Source: Spirochaetota bacterium
GTDB lineage: Bacteria > Spirochaetota > Spirochaetia > JABEVK01
NCBI GenBank assembly: GCA_020049045.1
Contig: JAIFLN010000023.1
Span: 1-47,164, forward strand
DNA length: 47,164 nucleotides
Reading direction: 5' to 3'
Each line of letters begins with the position of its first letter. Position 1 is the first letter of the stretch. Of this stretch, positions 27,693 to 36,147 are shown piece after piece. The notes under the pieces are model-generated. The model worked only from the letters and a program-made list of their open reading frames with translations, did no database searches and was not told the origin of the DNA. Both the position numbers and the translations under genes were made by a program.

Positions 27693-29553
27693 GGATAGCC
27701 TCCAAGCGGTTTGCCATGGAAAGCGGCTTTCCGTCGCCATCGACCACGACCACTCCCCCGTTGTGCAGCCTGGTTTTCCAGTGGATGGCGCGGGCAAATT
27801 CGTCGCGGCACAACCAAAGGTAGGGTACGGGGAAAAAGCCCGCGAGCAGAACTTGGTACAGCCCCTCGGGGGAATACGGTTCAGGAATCCGGGTTTCGAT
27901 GGCGGATATCATCTGCTGGGCATCGTTCAGCAGGCTCGCCATACGGAGGTCTACCTCTTTGGAGGCTGCCATATCCGGCACCTTTCCTTGTTGTCTCAGA
28001 ACCCGCCAGTCTTGCAGTGCTTGGCGGGTGATTTGGATACTCTCGTCGACGACGGCCGGGTCGGCCAGGTGGAGAGCCTCCGAATAGCTGACAACATGGA
28101 TGATCGCAGGGCTATGCGGGTCTTGCGGTTCGATATCGTCCATAAGCGCCGTGACCGCCGCTAACTGAATTTTGGCCTTTTCTTCATCGGGTGAGAAATA
28201 ATCGAGACCGCCACGGGGTTGGAGATACACACGGAATTGCGGATTCTCAAGGCTGCGCACCAGACGGAGAAGCGCTCTGGCTTTTGCCAGGTCTTGAACT
28301 CCCCAGGTCGCCTTGGGGGTGTTGAGCATCACCTGAAGGACAAAGTCCTGGATACCCGCTTTCTGTGCCAATTTGGCCGCCAGGTACCCCGAAACAATGT
28401 AGGACACATCGTCACTGCCACGAAAGGCGAAGTGATGGGGAACGTTGGGCTCAAACGGCTTGCCGGTGCTGGCGATATAACGCAGAGTGTCCCAGTGTTC
28501 CTGAAGGTTCTGCCGCACCGTGTTGGGTCCCCGACCATCGATCTGGCAAAACCACCACAGCGAAAGTGCATGCCAGGCGATGTGAAGGTTGGTCTCGAGC
28601 ATTTGGGCGACACGAACCACGTCGCGTGTGCCGGAGTAAGCTCTGACCAGCATGGGCCGGGCCGCCAACCAAAGCTCGGCGAATTCGGCTTCTGTTTGCA
28701 GAGGAACCCCTCCCCCGTTGGGCTGATCGCCCCAATCCTGAAAGAAATCCGACTGGGTGAGCTGGGACGATCCCACGGACAAGACATCGAGAAAGCCGGA
28801 GGCCGCCAACTGCCTCGCCCAGCGCAGGTTGAGGTCGACCGCCTCTTTGCGATCGGGAAGGTAGGCTCCCACATGAGCCCGCATCAGCGGGGGATGGCCT
28901 GCTCGGCGGCCATCGGCCAACCGGTTGACAAGGCAGTCGTCCGGCCCTCCATAACCTTGGTAGACCCGCTGGACGGGGAGCTGCTTTCGGTAGGTTTGCT
29001 TGCGAACCAGATCGGTGGCAAACTTCCATCGGGCTTCGTCGTAGGCAATTCCTTGCGTGAGCATTGCGGGAATCAGGGCTGGAGGGAGGCCGAGGAGGCC
29101 AAGGGTCTCTCCCGGCGATTCGTCGCCAACGAACACCGCCGACACCCAGGGAAACTCACTGGCAACGGCTTGGCAGGTGGCTGGCAACCCGGCAAAGAAC
29201 ACCGTCCTGATCGGTCCTCCTGCGGTGTCAAGCAGTCCACAGCGACTCAACGACTCGGAAAAGGCACGGAAAAACCGCAACCCATCGCCCGGGTCAAGCC
29301 GGTAACTGAACCCTAGAGCAGTCAGGGTGTTGGCGTGAACCCATTGTGAAAGCATCCCGTCGCTGGCGGCCGAAGCCGTTTCGATTCCCTGGCACACTTC
29401 GTGTCCGGCAAGGAAATTCAGAATTCCACAGTCCTCGAGGAGCTGAGAAACAGACGCTATCCCCAAAGTATGGATGTCGATCGCGGGATGGAGCAACCCG
29501 ACACGATCTTGAACAGTCAGACCCTTTCGCATAGACAAAGGATGGACGCACAA
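27682..29553 (-). CDS. Putative cobalamin-binding mutase-like protein (TTG start at 29553 or ATG at 29532)
   Basis: N-terminal 'LHPAIDIHTLGIASVSQLLEDCGIL' fits the DxHxxG B12-binding motif; followed by a large domain with 'VPHHFAFRGSDDVSYIVSGYLAAKLAQKAGIQDFVLQVMLNTP' and 'GGLDYFSPDEEKAKIQLAAVTALMDDIEP', resembling a TIM-barrel mutase. Family not confirmed. Confidence 0.5.
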   Translation of the reverse strand: MCVHPLSMRKGLTVQDRVGLLHPAIDIHTLGIASVSQLLEDCGILNFLAGHEVCQGIETASAASDGMLSQWVHANTLTALGFSYRLDPGDGLRFFRAFSESLSRCGLLDTAGGPIRTVFFAGLPATCQAVASEFPWVSAVFVGDESPGETLGLLGLPPALIPAMLTQGIAYDEARWKFATDLVRKQTYRKQLPVQRVYQGYGGPDDCLVNRLADGRRAGHPPLMRAHVGAYLPDRKEAVDLNLRWARQLAASGFLDVLSVGSSQLTQSDFFQDWGDQPNGGGVPLQTEAEFAELWLAARPMLVRAYSGTRDVVRVAQMLETNLHIAWHALSLWWFCQIDGRGPNTVRQNLQEHWDTLRYIASTGKPFEPNVPHHFAFRGSDDVSYIVSGYLAAKLAQKAGIQDFVLQVMLNTPKATWGVQDLAKARALLRLVRSLENPQFRVYLQPRGGLDYFSPDEEKAKIQLAAVTALMDDIEPQDPHSPAIIHVVSYSEALHLADPAVVDESIQITRQALQDWRVLRQQGKVPDMAASKEVDLRMASLLNDAQQMISAIETRIPEPYSPEGLYQVLLAGFFPVPYLWLCRDEFARAIHWKTRLHNGGVVVVDGDGKPLSMANRLEAIHGG

Positions 29554-29594
29554 TTAGAATTTTTCAAGTGTTTTAATGAAATTTCACACTATCC

Positions 29595-29624
29595 TTGACC
29601 CCCGCTGGCCCCGCCCTCTATCCT
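29595..29624 (+). promoter_or_regulatory. Sigma70-like promoter for the RluA gene
   Basis: TTGACC (29595-29600), 18-bp spacer, TATCCT (29619-29624); GTG start at 29632. Confidence 0.5.
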
Positions 29625-29631
29625 GTGTCCC

Positions 29632-30546
29632 GTGGACCAATCCTCGCGTGTTCCCCGGCCCGCTCACGGCCGATCACTCATCGACCACCTTGTGGAGCGG
29701 TTCCCCTATTTCGACCGCGAAACCTGGGGAACGAAGATCTCCGAGGGGCTTCTTCTGGTCGATGGGCAAGAGGCGTACGCCGCCCAGAAACTCCTGAAGG
29801 GACAGATTCTCACCTATAAGATGCCCGATGTCGTCGAGCCCCCCGCCGACCTGGGCTGGTCTGTGGCCGCCGAGGACGAATGGTTCCTCATTGCCAACAA
29901 GCCTGGAAATCTACTGGTCCACCGCATGGGAAAGTCCTATACCTCGAATCTCGTCTACCTGGTGCGAAATGCGGGCAACCCCGGCTGGGCGGCTGCCGAC
30001 CCCGCCCACCGGCTCGACCGCGAGACCTCAGGCCTGGTTCTCTTCGCCAAGAACAAGCAGGCTCTGGCGGCCATCTTAAACTTGTTTGAGACCCGGCAGA
30101 TCACCAAGGAATACCTGGCCGTGGTCGCTCCCGTTGCGGAGGCCAAAGTGCCCGCCGAAGGTACTCAGGGGACAATCGACCTGCCGCTGGGCCGCACCGA
30201 AGATCCTGTCAGGGGACAGATTCAGGCTGTCGGTGTCCCCGGTGCCCGGGCTGCCCGGACTCACTGGGTTTGGGGACCCGAAGTGGCTCCCGGCCGTCAC
30301 CAACTGACAATCCGGCTGGAAACCGGCCGAACCCATCAGATTCGGGTGCATCTGGCCGAACAGGGTTGGCCGCTGGTCGGCGACAAGCTGTACGGGGGCC
30401 CTCCCGCAAACCGCCAGGCTCTTCACGCCCGCCTGCTGGCCTTCCAACATCCCTTCACCGGAGTGCCGGTCAGTTACCAGGCTCCCCTGCCACCGGACTG
30501 GCAGGAAATTGGGAGGGAATCGATCGAGCAAAAACGTGAAGTCTAA
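29632..30546 (+). CDS. RluA-family pseudouridine synthase with S4-like N-terminus
   Basis: 'AHRLDRETSGLVLFAKNKQAL', 'RTHWVWGPEV', 'LTIRLETGRTHQIRVHLAEQGWPLVGDKLYGG'. Confidence 0.92.
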   Translation: MDQSSRVPRPAHGRSLIDHLVERFPYFDRETWGTKISEGLLLVDGQEAYAAQKLLKGQILTYKMPDVVEPPADLGWSVAAEDEWFLIANKPGNLLVHRMGKSYTSNLVYLVRNAGNPGWAAADPAHRLDRETSGLVLFAKNKQALAAILNLFETRQITKEYLAVVAPVAEAKVPAEGTQGTIDLPLGRTEDPVRGQIQAVGVPGARAARTHWVWGPEVAPGRHQLTIRLETGRTHQIRVHLAEQGWPLVGDKLYGGPPANRQALHARLLAFQHPFTGVPVSYQAPLPPDWQEIGRESIEQKREV

Positions 30547-30801
30547 AGTCGGCCAAACTGCTGGTCGGGTACAGCGCCCGGGCAGCTAGGACTTTGGGGT
30601 CACTGGGGGGAAAAGTCCCCCTCGCTCCAGCCGTGCCGGCTTCCGCTACCCCCTTTCCGGGGGCACCCCGGAGCCCCGTTTCGGAAACATCACGCGGAGG
30701 CGCGGAGTACGCGGAGGTGCTGGGCGGTGTGCTCGCGGGCAAACTAAAAACGCGCGTTTCTTGATCTCGGAAAGGGTGAAGGACATTAGACCAATACCAG
30801 T

Positions 30802-30933
30802 TTACCTTTGGCGGGTGACGGTCTGCACCTTGGCGACAGCTTCACTGTAAGTCGTTCCATCCGCCATACAGCCGGGCAATTCCGGCACTTCGACAATGTA
30901 CAACCCGTCGGGCTCACCCCAGTAGACGATCTC
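30802..30933 (-). pseudogene. HicB-family antitoxin remnant lacking a start codon
   Basis: Reverse-strand translation right after the Uma2 TAG, same frame: EIVYWGEPDGLYIVEVPELPGCMADGTTYSEAVAKVQTVTRQR*. Confidence 0.65.
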
Positions 30934-31472
30934 CTACTCCTGCCACACCCCAGCAACATCAAGCGAAAATCCGGGCAGAACGGCCGAGGTGACAACCCCG
31001 GTTTTCTCGAAGGTGACCTCGGGGGCGTACTTGCCGTCGGCGGCCAAAACGTACTGCTGCAGCCAATGACCCACGGGGTCGATCACCCAGTATTCCTTCA
31101 CCCCGGAGCGTTCGTACAAAGATCGGGGGCACCCCATATGCCGTTATCCCTGAGCTTATCGGGGTCGCAGGCCACCAGCACATCGGGCTGCACCACGGTG
31201 TCAACATCGTCCTCACGCTGTTCCCGTATCCGTGGAAAAAACACATCCAGCGGGGCGGGGTACACCCGGCACGGTCCCTCATTGCCCTTCAAAAAAACAC
31301 GAATCTCGCTGGCAATGAGCAACCCGATGCCCTGGTGAAACCGTGTCGGGCTGCTCATGCTGTACGCCACGCCGTCGATTAACTCCCAACGCTCGTCGTC
31401 GGGCCATTGCCGATAGTCACCGTACGTAAAAGTCTGCTCCGTTTTGCGAACCGGTAGTCCCATTTTCTTCAT
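30934..31472 (-). pseudogene. Uma2-family (DUF820) endonuclease-like gene, copy 1, internal deletion and frameshift
   Basis: MKKMGLPVRKTEQTFTYGDYRQWPDDERWELIDGVAYSMSSPTRFHQG...NGIWGAPDL | LYERSGVKEYWVIDPVGHWLQQYVLAADGKYAPEV... in different frames. Confidence 0.8.
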
Positions 31473-31529
31473 CCCTCCATTTTACCGTATAAGACGGGGT
31501 TTTAGGAGGTTTCGCTTCACGGTTGGGAA

Positions 31530-32083
31530 CTATTCCCGCCACAACTCGGCCACATCAAGTGAGAACCCATCCAGCACCGCCGAAGTGACTGTACCTGTAT
31601 TCTCAAAGGTCACTTCAGGTGCATATTTGCCGTCGGCGGCCAAAACGTACTGCTGCAGCCAATGACCCACGGGGTCGATCACCCAGTATTCCTTCACCCC
31701 GGAGCGTTCGTACAAAGGATTTCGACCACCAGATCGGGGGCACCCCATATGCCGTTATCCTTGAGCTTGTCGGGGTCGCAGACGACCAGAACATCGGGCT
31801 GAACCACAGTGTCGACGTCGTCTTCGCGCTGCTCGCGGAGCCTCGGAAAAAACACATCCAGCGGGGCGGGGTAGACCTTGCAATCAGTGTCTTTGCCTTC
31901 CAGAAAGTTCCCAATTCGCCGGGTCAAAAGTGCCTCGATTCCCTGGTGAAACCGTGTCGGGCTACTCATGCTGTACGCCACGCCGTCGATCAACTCCCAG
32001 CGCTCGTCCTCCGGCCACTGTCGGTAGTCGCCGTAAGTAAAAGTCTGCTCCATTTTGCGAACCGGTAGTCCCATTTTCTTCAT
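31530..32083 (-). pseudogene. Uma2-family (DUF820) endonuclease-like gene, copy 2, internal deletion and frameshift
   Basis: MKKMGLPVRKMEQTFTYGDYRQWPEDERWELIDGVAYSMSSPTRFHQG...NGIWGAPDLVVEIL | LYERSGVKEYWVIDPVGHWLQQYVLAADGKYAPEV... in different frames. Confidence 0.8.
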
Positions 32084-32132
32084 CCCTCCAATTTACCGTA
32101 TAAGACGGGGTTTTAGGAGGTTTCGCTTCAAA

Positions 32133-32747
32133 CTACTTCGCTGTGACGTCGTCGGCAAAGGCGGTCAGGGCGGCATGAAACCGCTGGACCATTTCGACCC
32201 GATACGCATCGAGAGGAAAAAACGGTGCCAGGAACCAGGCGAATTTCATCCGGCAGTCGAGGATCACCACCGATTCTTTCGGTCCCTTGGGTGTCAAAGA
32301 GAACTCGGCCCCGAGAACGGGGACGACAAAGGAGGGGTATTTCAGGGAAAGGCCAAGCCGACGGACTGTTCCTTTTTCAACAGGAAGGTTCTGTACGGTC
32401 ATTGAGACAACCTTGCCGGAAGCCCCAAAGGGCCACATCAGGTTGAGTCGATAGACAAAATCGAGCCCGCCTTCGACGGCGCGAGCTCCTGTCACCTGCC
32501 CGACGTATTTTGCCGAAAGCGGGTCATTTCCATCCTGACCCCGGGGTACCCAGCGCGAATAGCCGGCAAAATCCAGCATTTTGGCTTCCACCTGTGAGGC
32601 CGGAAACGGAAGGGTGAGGGTTCCCAAAGAGCGGTAGGAACCATCGGGGTCTACCGAAGTTTTGATGGTCACACCAACTTTCGGTGCGGCAGAAGCCAAT
32701 CCGATACCGAGTACAAACAAAAAAAGCGAAACCAGGAGGTTCCTCAT
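32133..32747 (-). CDS. Secreted SRPBCC/START-like protein of unknown function
   Basis: Signal peptide MRNLLVSLFLFVLGIGLASAAPKVGV; 'FPASQVEAKMLDFAGYSRWVP...VEGGLDFVYRLNLMWPFG' polyketide-cyclase/START-like pattern. Confidence 0.6.
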   Translation of the reverse strand: MRNLLVSLFLFVLGIGLASAAPKVGVTIKTSVDPDGSYRSLGTLTLPFPASQVEAKMLDFAGYSRWVPRGQDGNDPLSAKYVGQVTGARAVEGGLDFVYRLNLMWPFGASGKVVSMTVQNLPVEKGTVRRLGLSLKYPSFVVPVLGAEFSLTPKGPKESVVILDCRMKFAWFLAPFFPLDAYRVEMVQRFHAALTAFADDVTAK

Positions 32748-32752
32748 CGTAC

Positions 32753-33985
32753 TCAGCTGTTCAGGAGTTTCTGAATTACACCCGAGTTATCAAGAAGCGA
32801 ACTGAGGCTGCGGTTGTGGTGCAGACGGCTCATGGCACGGGCGAAAAGGTTGGAGACATTGGCGGTGGTGTACCAGGGACGGTCCAGCAAGGCCCCGTCG
32901 TGGTAAACCGCGTTGGTACCAATGATTTTGTAAAACAATCCCTGTTCGTAGGCCTCATCGAAGTACTTGATCGCTTCCCCGGTGAACAGGGGAAGGCTGA
33001 TACCGGCCACGATTTTTTTAGCGCCCATCTCCTTGAGAAGCTTGAAGGCCTTGATCAGGGTACCGCCGGTGCCCAAAAGGTCATCGGCCAGAAACACGTT
33101 CTTTCCGCTGACATCGCCCAATAGCTTAGTGCTGGTGATGTTGCTTTCACCGGCGCTGGACGAGAGTTTGGAATAATCACGCTCTTTGTAGAGCATGGCC
33201 AGAGGCCGCTGGACGCAGCTGGCGTAGAACTTGTTGCGGTCGACGGCCCCTGTGTCGGGCGAGACAACCACAAGGTCAGGGTCTTTCAGATCGATCAGGT
33301 CGTGCAGGCGTCGCAAAATCTGGTAGCTGCCATGCAAGTTCTCAAGGTTCAACCGGATGAAGGTATTCTCAATTTCCTTGGAATGGATGTCGAGGGTAAG
33401 AATCCGGTTGACACCCATGTTTTCGAGCATTTGCCCGAAACGCGCGGCGGTCAGCCCTTCTCGTCCTTTCTTCTTGTGCTGGCGGGCATAGGGGTAACTG
33501 GGAATCACAACGGTGACGCTCTCAGCCCCGGCCTGAACGGCAGCGTCAACAGCGGTCATCAGGCAGATAATATGGTCGTTGATGCTCAACGAATGCTTAT
33601 CATCACTATTGTGAAACTTCACGGGGTAGCTGTTTGCCACATCTTGAATGATGAACAAGTCCATACCGCGAATAGAAATACCAATTTCTGTCTTGAACTC
33701 GCCATTGGCAAACCTGGTAAAGTTGGAGGGTACCAGGAACCGGGGAGCGCGGTAGGCGTAGACCGAACCGCCGGACTCAAAGTCGTTGGAGTGAAGGTCC
33801 TGGTCAAAGTTGAGCTGCCGGGTAATTTCCTCACGGGTCAGGTTGTAGTGACCAGCCAACGCACCAATCTTCTTTTCAAAAGAGCGATGGTAAATGGATT
33901 TCAAGTGGGAAGTGATTTCACCGGCGAAGGACTTGCCCCCGGGACAGGCCAGAATGCCCATGGAGGTGGGCCGGTTGAAGCTCAT
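32753..33985 (-). CDS. prs: Ribose-phosphate pyrophosphokinase, long form
   Basis: 410 aa; 'TVVIPSYPYARQHKKKGREGLTAARFGQMLENMGVNRILTLDIHSKEIENTF', 'NVFLADDLLGTGGTLIKAFKLLKEMGAKKIVAGISLPLFTGEAI'. Confidence 0.92.
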   Translation of the reverse strand: MSFNRPTSMGILACPGGKSFAGEITSHLKSIYHRSFEKKIGALAGHYNLTREEITRQLNFDQDLHSNDFESGGSVYAYRAPRFLVPSNFTRFANGEFKTEIGISIRGMDLFIIQDVANSYPVKFHNSDDKHSLSINDHIICLMTAVDAAVQAGAESVTVVIPSYPYARQHKKKGREGLTAARFGQMLENMGVNRILTLDIHSKEIENTFIRLNLENLHGSYQILRRLHDLIDLKDPDLVVVSPDTGAVDRNKFYASCVQRPLAMLYKERDYSKLSSSAGESNITSTKLLGDVSGKNVFLADDLLGTGGTLIKAFKLLKEMGAKKIVAGISLPLFTGEAIKYFDEAYEQGLFYKIIGTNAVYHDGALLDRPWYTTANVSNLFARAMSRLHHNRSLSSLLDNSGVIQKLLNS

Positions 33986-34078
33986 GCGGCCACCCTAACA
34001 TAAGCCCGGCCCGAGGATCAAGGAACTTGACCGCAGGAACCGCCGGCATTAGATTGTTCAAGCCTGAAAGGAGTGCAT

Positions 34079-35071
34079 ATGTCCGAACGCAACGTTTCGG
34101 CCTTTGGTTTCGACCTAAAGCCGAAATTTGTCATTATTCTTATTATCGTCGCCGTCCTCGGGTTCGTCGCCTTCCAGTCGGCCTACATTGTGGACCAGAC
34201 CGAGGAAGCCGTTGTTCTCACCTTCGGCAAGTACAGCCGTACGGAAGGTCCTGGAATGAAGTTCAAAATCCCGCTGGTGGAAGAGAACTACAACATCCCC
34301 ACCAAGCAGGTCCAAAAGATGGACTTTGGTTTCCGGATGGATGGACAGGGCGGTGATATCTTCGCCCAGAACAGCCTGAAGACGAACTTCAAGGACGAGT
34401 CAACGATGTTGACTGGTGACCTGAACATCGTCGACATCACGTGGATCATCCAGTACCGCATCACCGATGCCAGAGCCTGGTTGTTCAACCTGGACGCCGA
34501 TTCCCGCGAAAAGACCATCCGCGACATCAGCCAGTCGGCCGTCAGCCAGCTGGTAGGCGACCGCGCCATCCTCGACGTGCTGGGCAACGAGCGCCAGAGC
34601 ATCGAAGCCAAGGCCACCGAAATGATCAACGAGCTGTTCACCAGCTACGGCATCGGCGTGCTTGTGACCGGTACCCAGCTCAAGGACATCTTCCCCCCCG
34701 AGGGAAGCGTCAAGGCCGCCTTCGACGACGTCAACGTGGCGTTTCAGGACATGAACCGATTGATCAACGAAGGCCGCGAAAAGTACAACAAGCAGATTCC
34801 CCAGGCCGCCGGTGAAGCCCAGCAGCAGATACAGATTGCGGAAGGGTATGCCACCGAGCGCGTCAACAAGGCGCAGGGTGACGTGGCCCGTTTCAAAGCC
34901 GTGTTGAACGAATACCGACGCAGCCCCGAGGTCACCCGCAACCGGCTTTACCTCGAAATGATTGAAGACGTGTTCAAGGGCCAGGAAGGTACCGACCTGG
35001 TCGACAAGAAGCTCGGCAGCTTCCTCCCCCTCAAGACCCTGGGGACCAAGTCCTCCGCCGGAGTCCAATAA
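34079..35071 (+). CDS. hflK: HflK-like SPFH/band-7 membrane protein
   Basis: 'YIVDQTEEAVVLTFGKYSRTEGPGMKFKIPLVEENYNIPTKQVQKMDFGFR...ITDARAWLFNLDADSREKTIRDISQSAVSQLVGDRAI'; paired with hflC. Confidence 0.93.
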   Translation: MSERNVSAFGFDLKPKFVIILIIVAVLGFVAFQSAYIVDQTEEAVVLTFGKYSRTEGPGMKFKIPLVEENYNIPTKQVQKMDFGFRMDGQGGDIFAQNSLKTNFKDESTMLTGDLNIVDITWIIQYRITDARAWLFNLDADSREKTIRDISQSAVSQLVGDRAILDVLGNERQSIEAKATEMINELFTSYGIGVLVTGTQLKDIFPPEGSVKAAFDDVNVAFQDMNRLINEGREKYNKQIPQAAGEAQQQIQIAEGYATERVNKAQGDVARFKAVLNEYRRSPEVTRNRLYLEMIEDVFKGQEGTDLVDKKLGSFLPLKTLGTKSSAGVQ

Positions 35072-36060
35072 TGAAACAAGAAAAACTCATGCTCATCCTG
35101 GCCGCTGTGGCCGTCGTCGTCGCCGCATTCTTCTTCACTGGTCCTTTTTATACCATTCAAGAAGGTGAGCAGGCCGTCATCACCCAGTTTGGCGAAGCTG
35201 TCGGTACCGAAAACACAGCTGGTCTGAAGTTCAAGATTCCTCTGATCCAAGAAGTTCAGATCTATCCCAAGAAGATTCTGAGCTGGGACGGAGAACCCCA
35301 GCTGGTCCCCACCGAGGAAAACCAGTTTATTTGGGTTGACACCACCGCCCGCTGGCGCATCGTCGATCTGAGGAAGTTCTACGAATCGTCCAAGACCCTG
35401 CAGCGCGCTTTCAGCCGGTTGGATGAAATCATCGACCCGGCCGTCCGCAAGATCATCTCTACCAATCCCCTTCATGAAGCGGTGCGCAGTACCGACATCA
35501 TCAACGAGACAAAGCGGACGGGAACGCTGACAGGTGCCAACGGTGAGGAGATCGAAGGTCTCAAAGGCCTGATTTCAGGGAACACCGCGTTCAACGAGAT
35601 CAAGGTCGGACGCCGGACGATCAGCAGAGAAATCCAGGAGAGCGTGGCCGAGAACGTCAGGAATCAGTTCGGTATCGAAGTGATTGACGTGCTCATCCGC
35701 CAGATCCGGTACAGCGACCAGCTCACCGAGTCGGTCTACAACCGTATGATCACCGAGCGCAAGCAGATCGCCGAAGGGTACCGCTCCTACGGTGAGGGCC
35801 AGAAGAAAGAGCTCGAAGGAAAGATGGAGCGCGAAACCAAGAGCCTGCTGTCCGAAGCCTACGCCAAGAGTGAGCAGATCAAGGGTGACGCCGACGCCAA
35901 GGCAGCGCGTACCTACGCCGAAGCCTACAACGCCGATCCGGAATTCTACCAGTTCTGGAAGTCTATCGAGAGCTACAAGGCGACTCTGCCCCAGTTCCAA
36001 AAGACCTTCACTACCGACATGGATTACTTCAAGTATCTGTACAGTCCACGCGGAAGGTAA
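35071..36060 (+). CDS. hflC: HflC-like SPFH/band-7 membrane protein
   Basis: 'FTGPFYTIQEGEQAVITQFGEAVGTENTAGLKFKIPLIQEVQIYPKKILSWDGEPQLVPTEENQFIWVDTTARWRI'; 1-bp overlap TAATG with hflK. Confidence 0.93.
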   Translation: MKQEKLMLILAAVAVVVAAFFFTGPFYTIQEGEQAVITQFGEAVGTENTAGLKFKIPLIQEVQIYPKKILSWDGEPQLVPTEENQFIWVDTTARWRIVDLRKFYESSKTLQRAFSRLDEIIDPAVRKIISTNPLHEAVRSTDIINETKRTGTLTGANGEEIEGLKGLISGNTAFNEIKVGRRTISREIQESVAENVRNQFGIEVIDVLIRQIRYSDQLTESVYNRMITERKQIAEGYRSYGEGQKKELEGKMERETKSLLSEAYAKSEQIKGDADAKAARTYAEAYNADPEFYQFWKSIESYKATLPQFQKTFTTDMDYFKYLYSPRGR

Positions 36061-36078
36061 GAACTCTGTTTTTAGGAA

Positions 36079-36105
36079 AGGCCCGGGAAACCGGGTCTTT
36101 TTTTT
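36079..36105 (+). terminator. Rho-independent terminator after hflC
   Basis: CCCGG-GAAA-CCGGG stem-loop followed by TCTTTTTTTTT. Confidence 0.8.
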
Positions 36106-36147
36106 TGTACCAAGTTACGGTATTGTGGTCACCCGAAGGAGTTCCCC

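Larger units (their letters stand above)
30934..32130. repeat. Tandem duplication of about 590-600 bp (30934-31519 and 31530-32130)
   Basis: Near-identical blocks, e.g. ttgccgtcggcggccaaaacgtactgctgcagcc...ggagcgttcgtacaaag starting at 31031 and 31627; both end in ...gtataagacggggttttaggaggtttcgcttca. Confidence 0.9.

Noticed and set aside
28219-29316. 365-aa plus-strand ORF opposite the B12-like gene
   Set aside because: Antisense frame; the minus-strand frame is longer, continuous with the operon and has conserved-looking motifs.
29554-29631. Cobalamin riboswitch upstream of the putative B12 gene
   Set aside because: The intergenic region is only about 80-100 bp and AT-rich, with no B12-box-like sequence; too short for the aptamer.
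30934-32130. Considered as a CRISPR or phage-like repeat array
   Set aside because: Only two long (about 590-600 bp) repeats that translate as Uma2; no short repeat-spacer periodicity.
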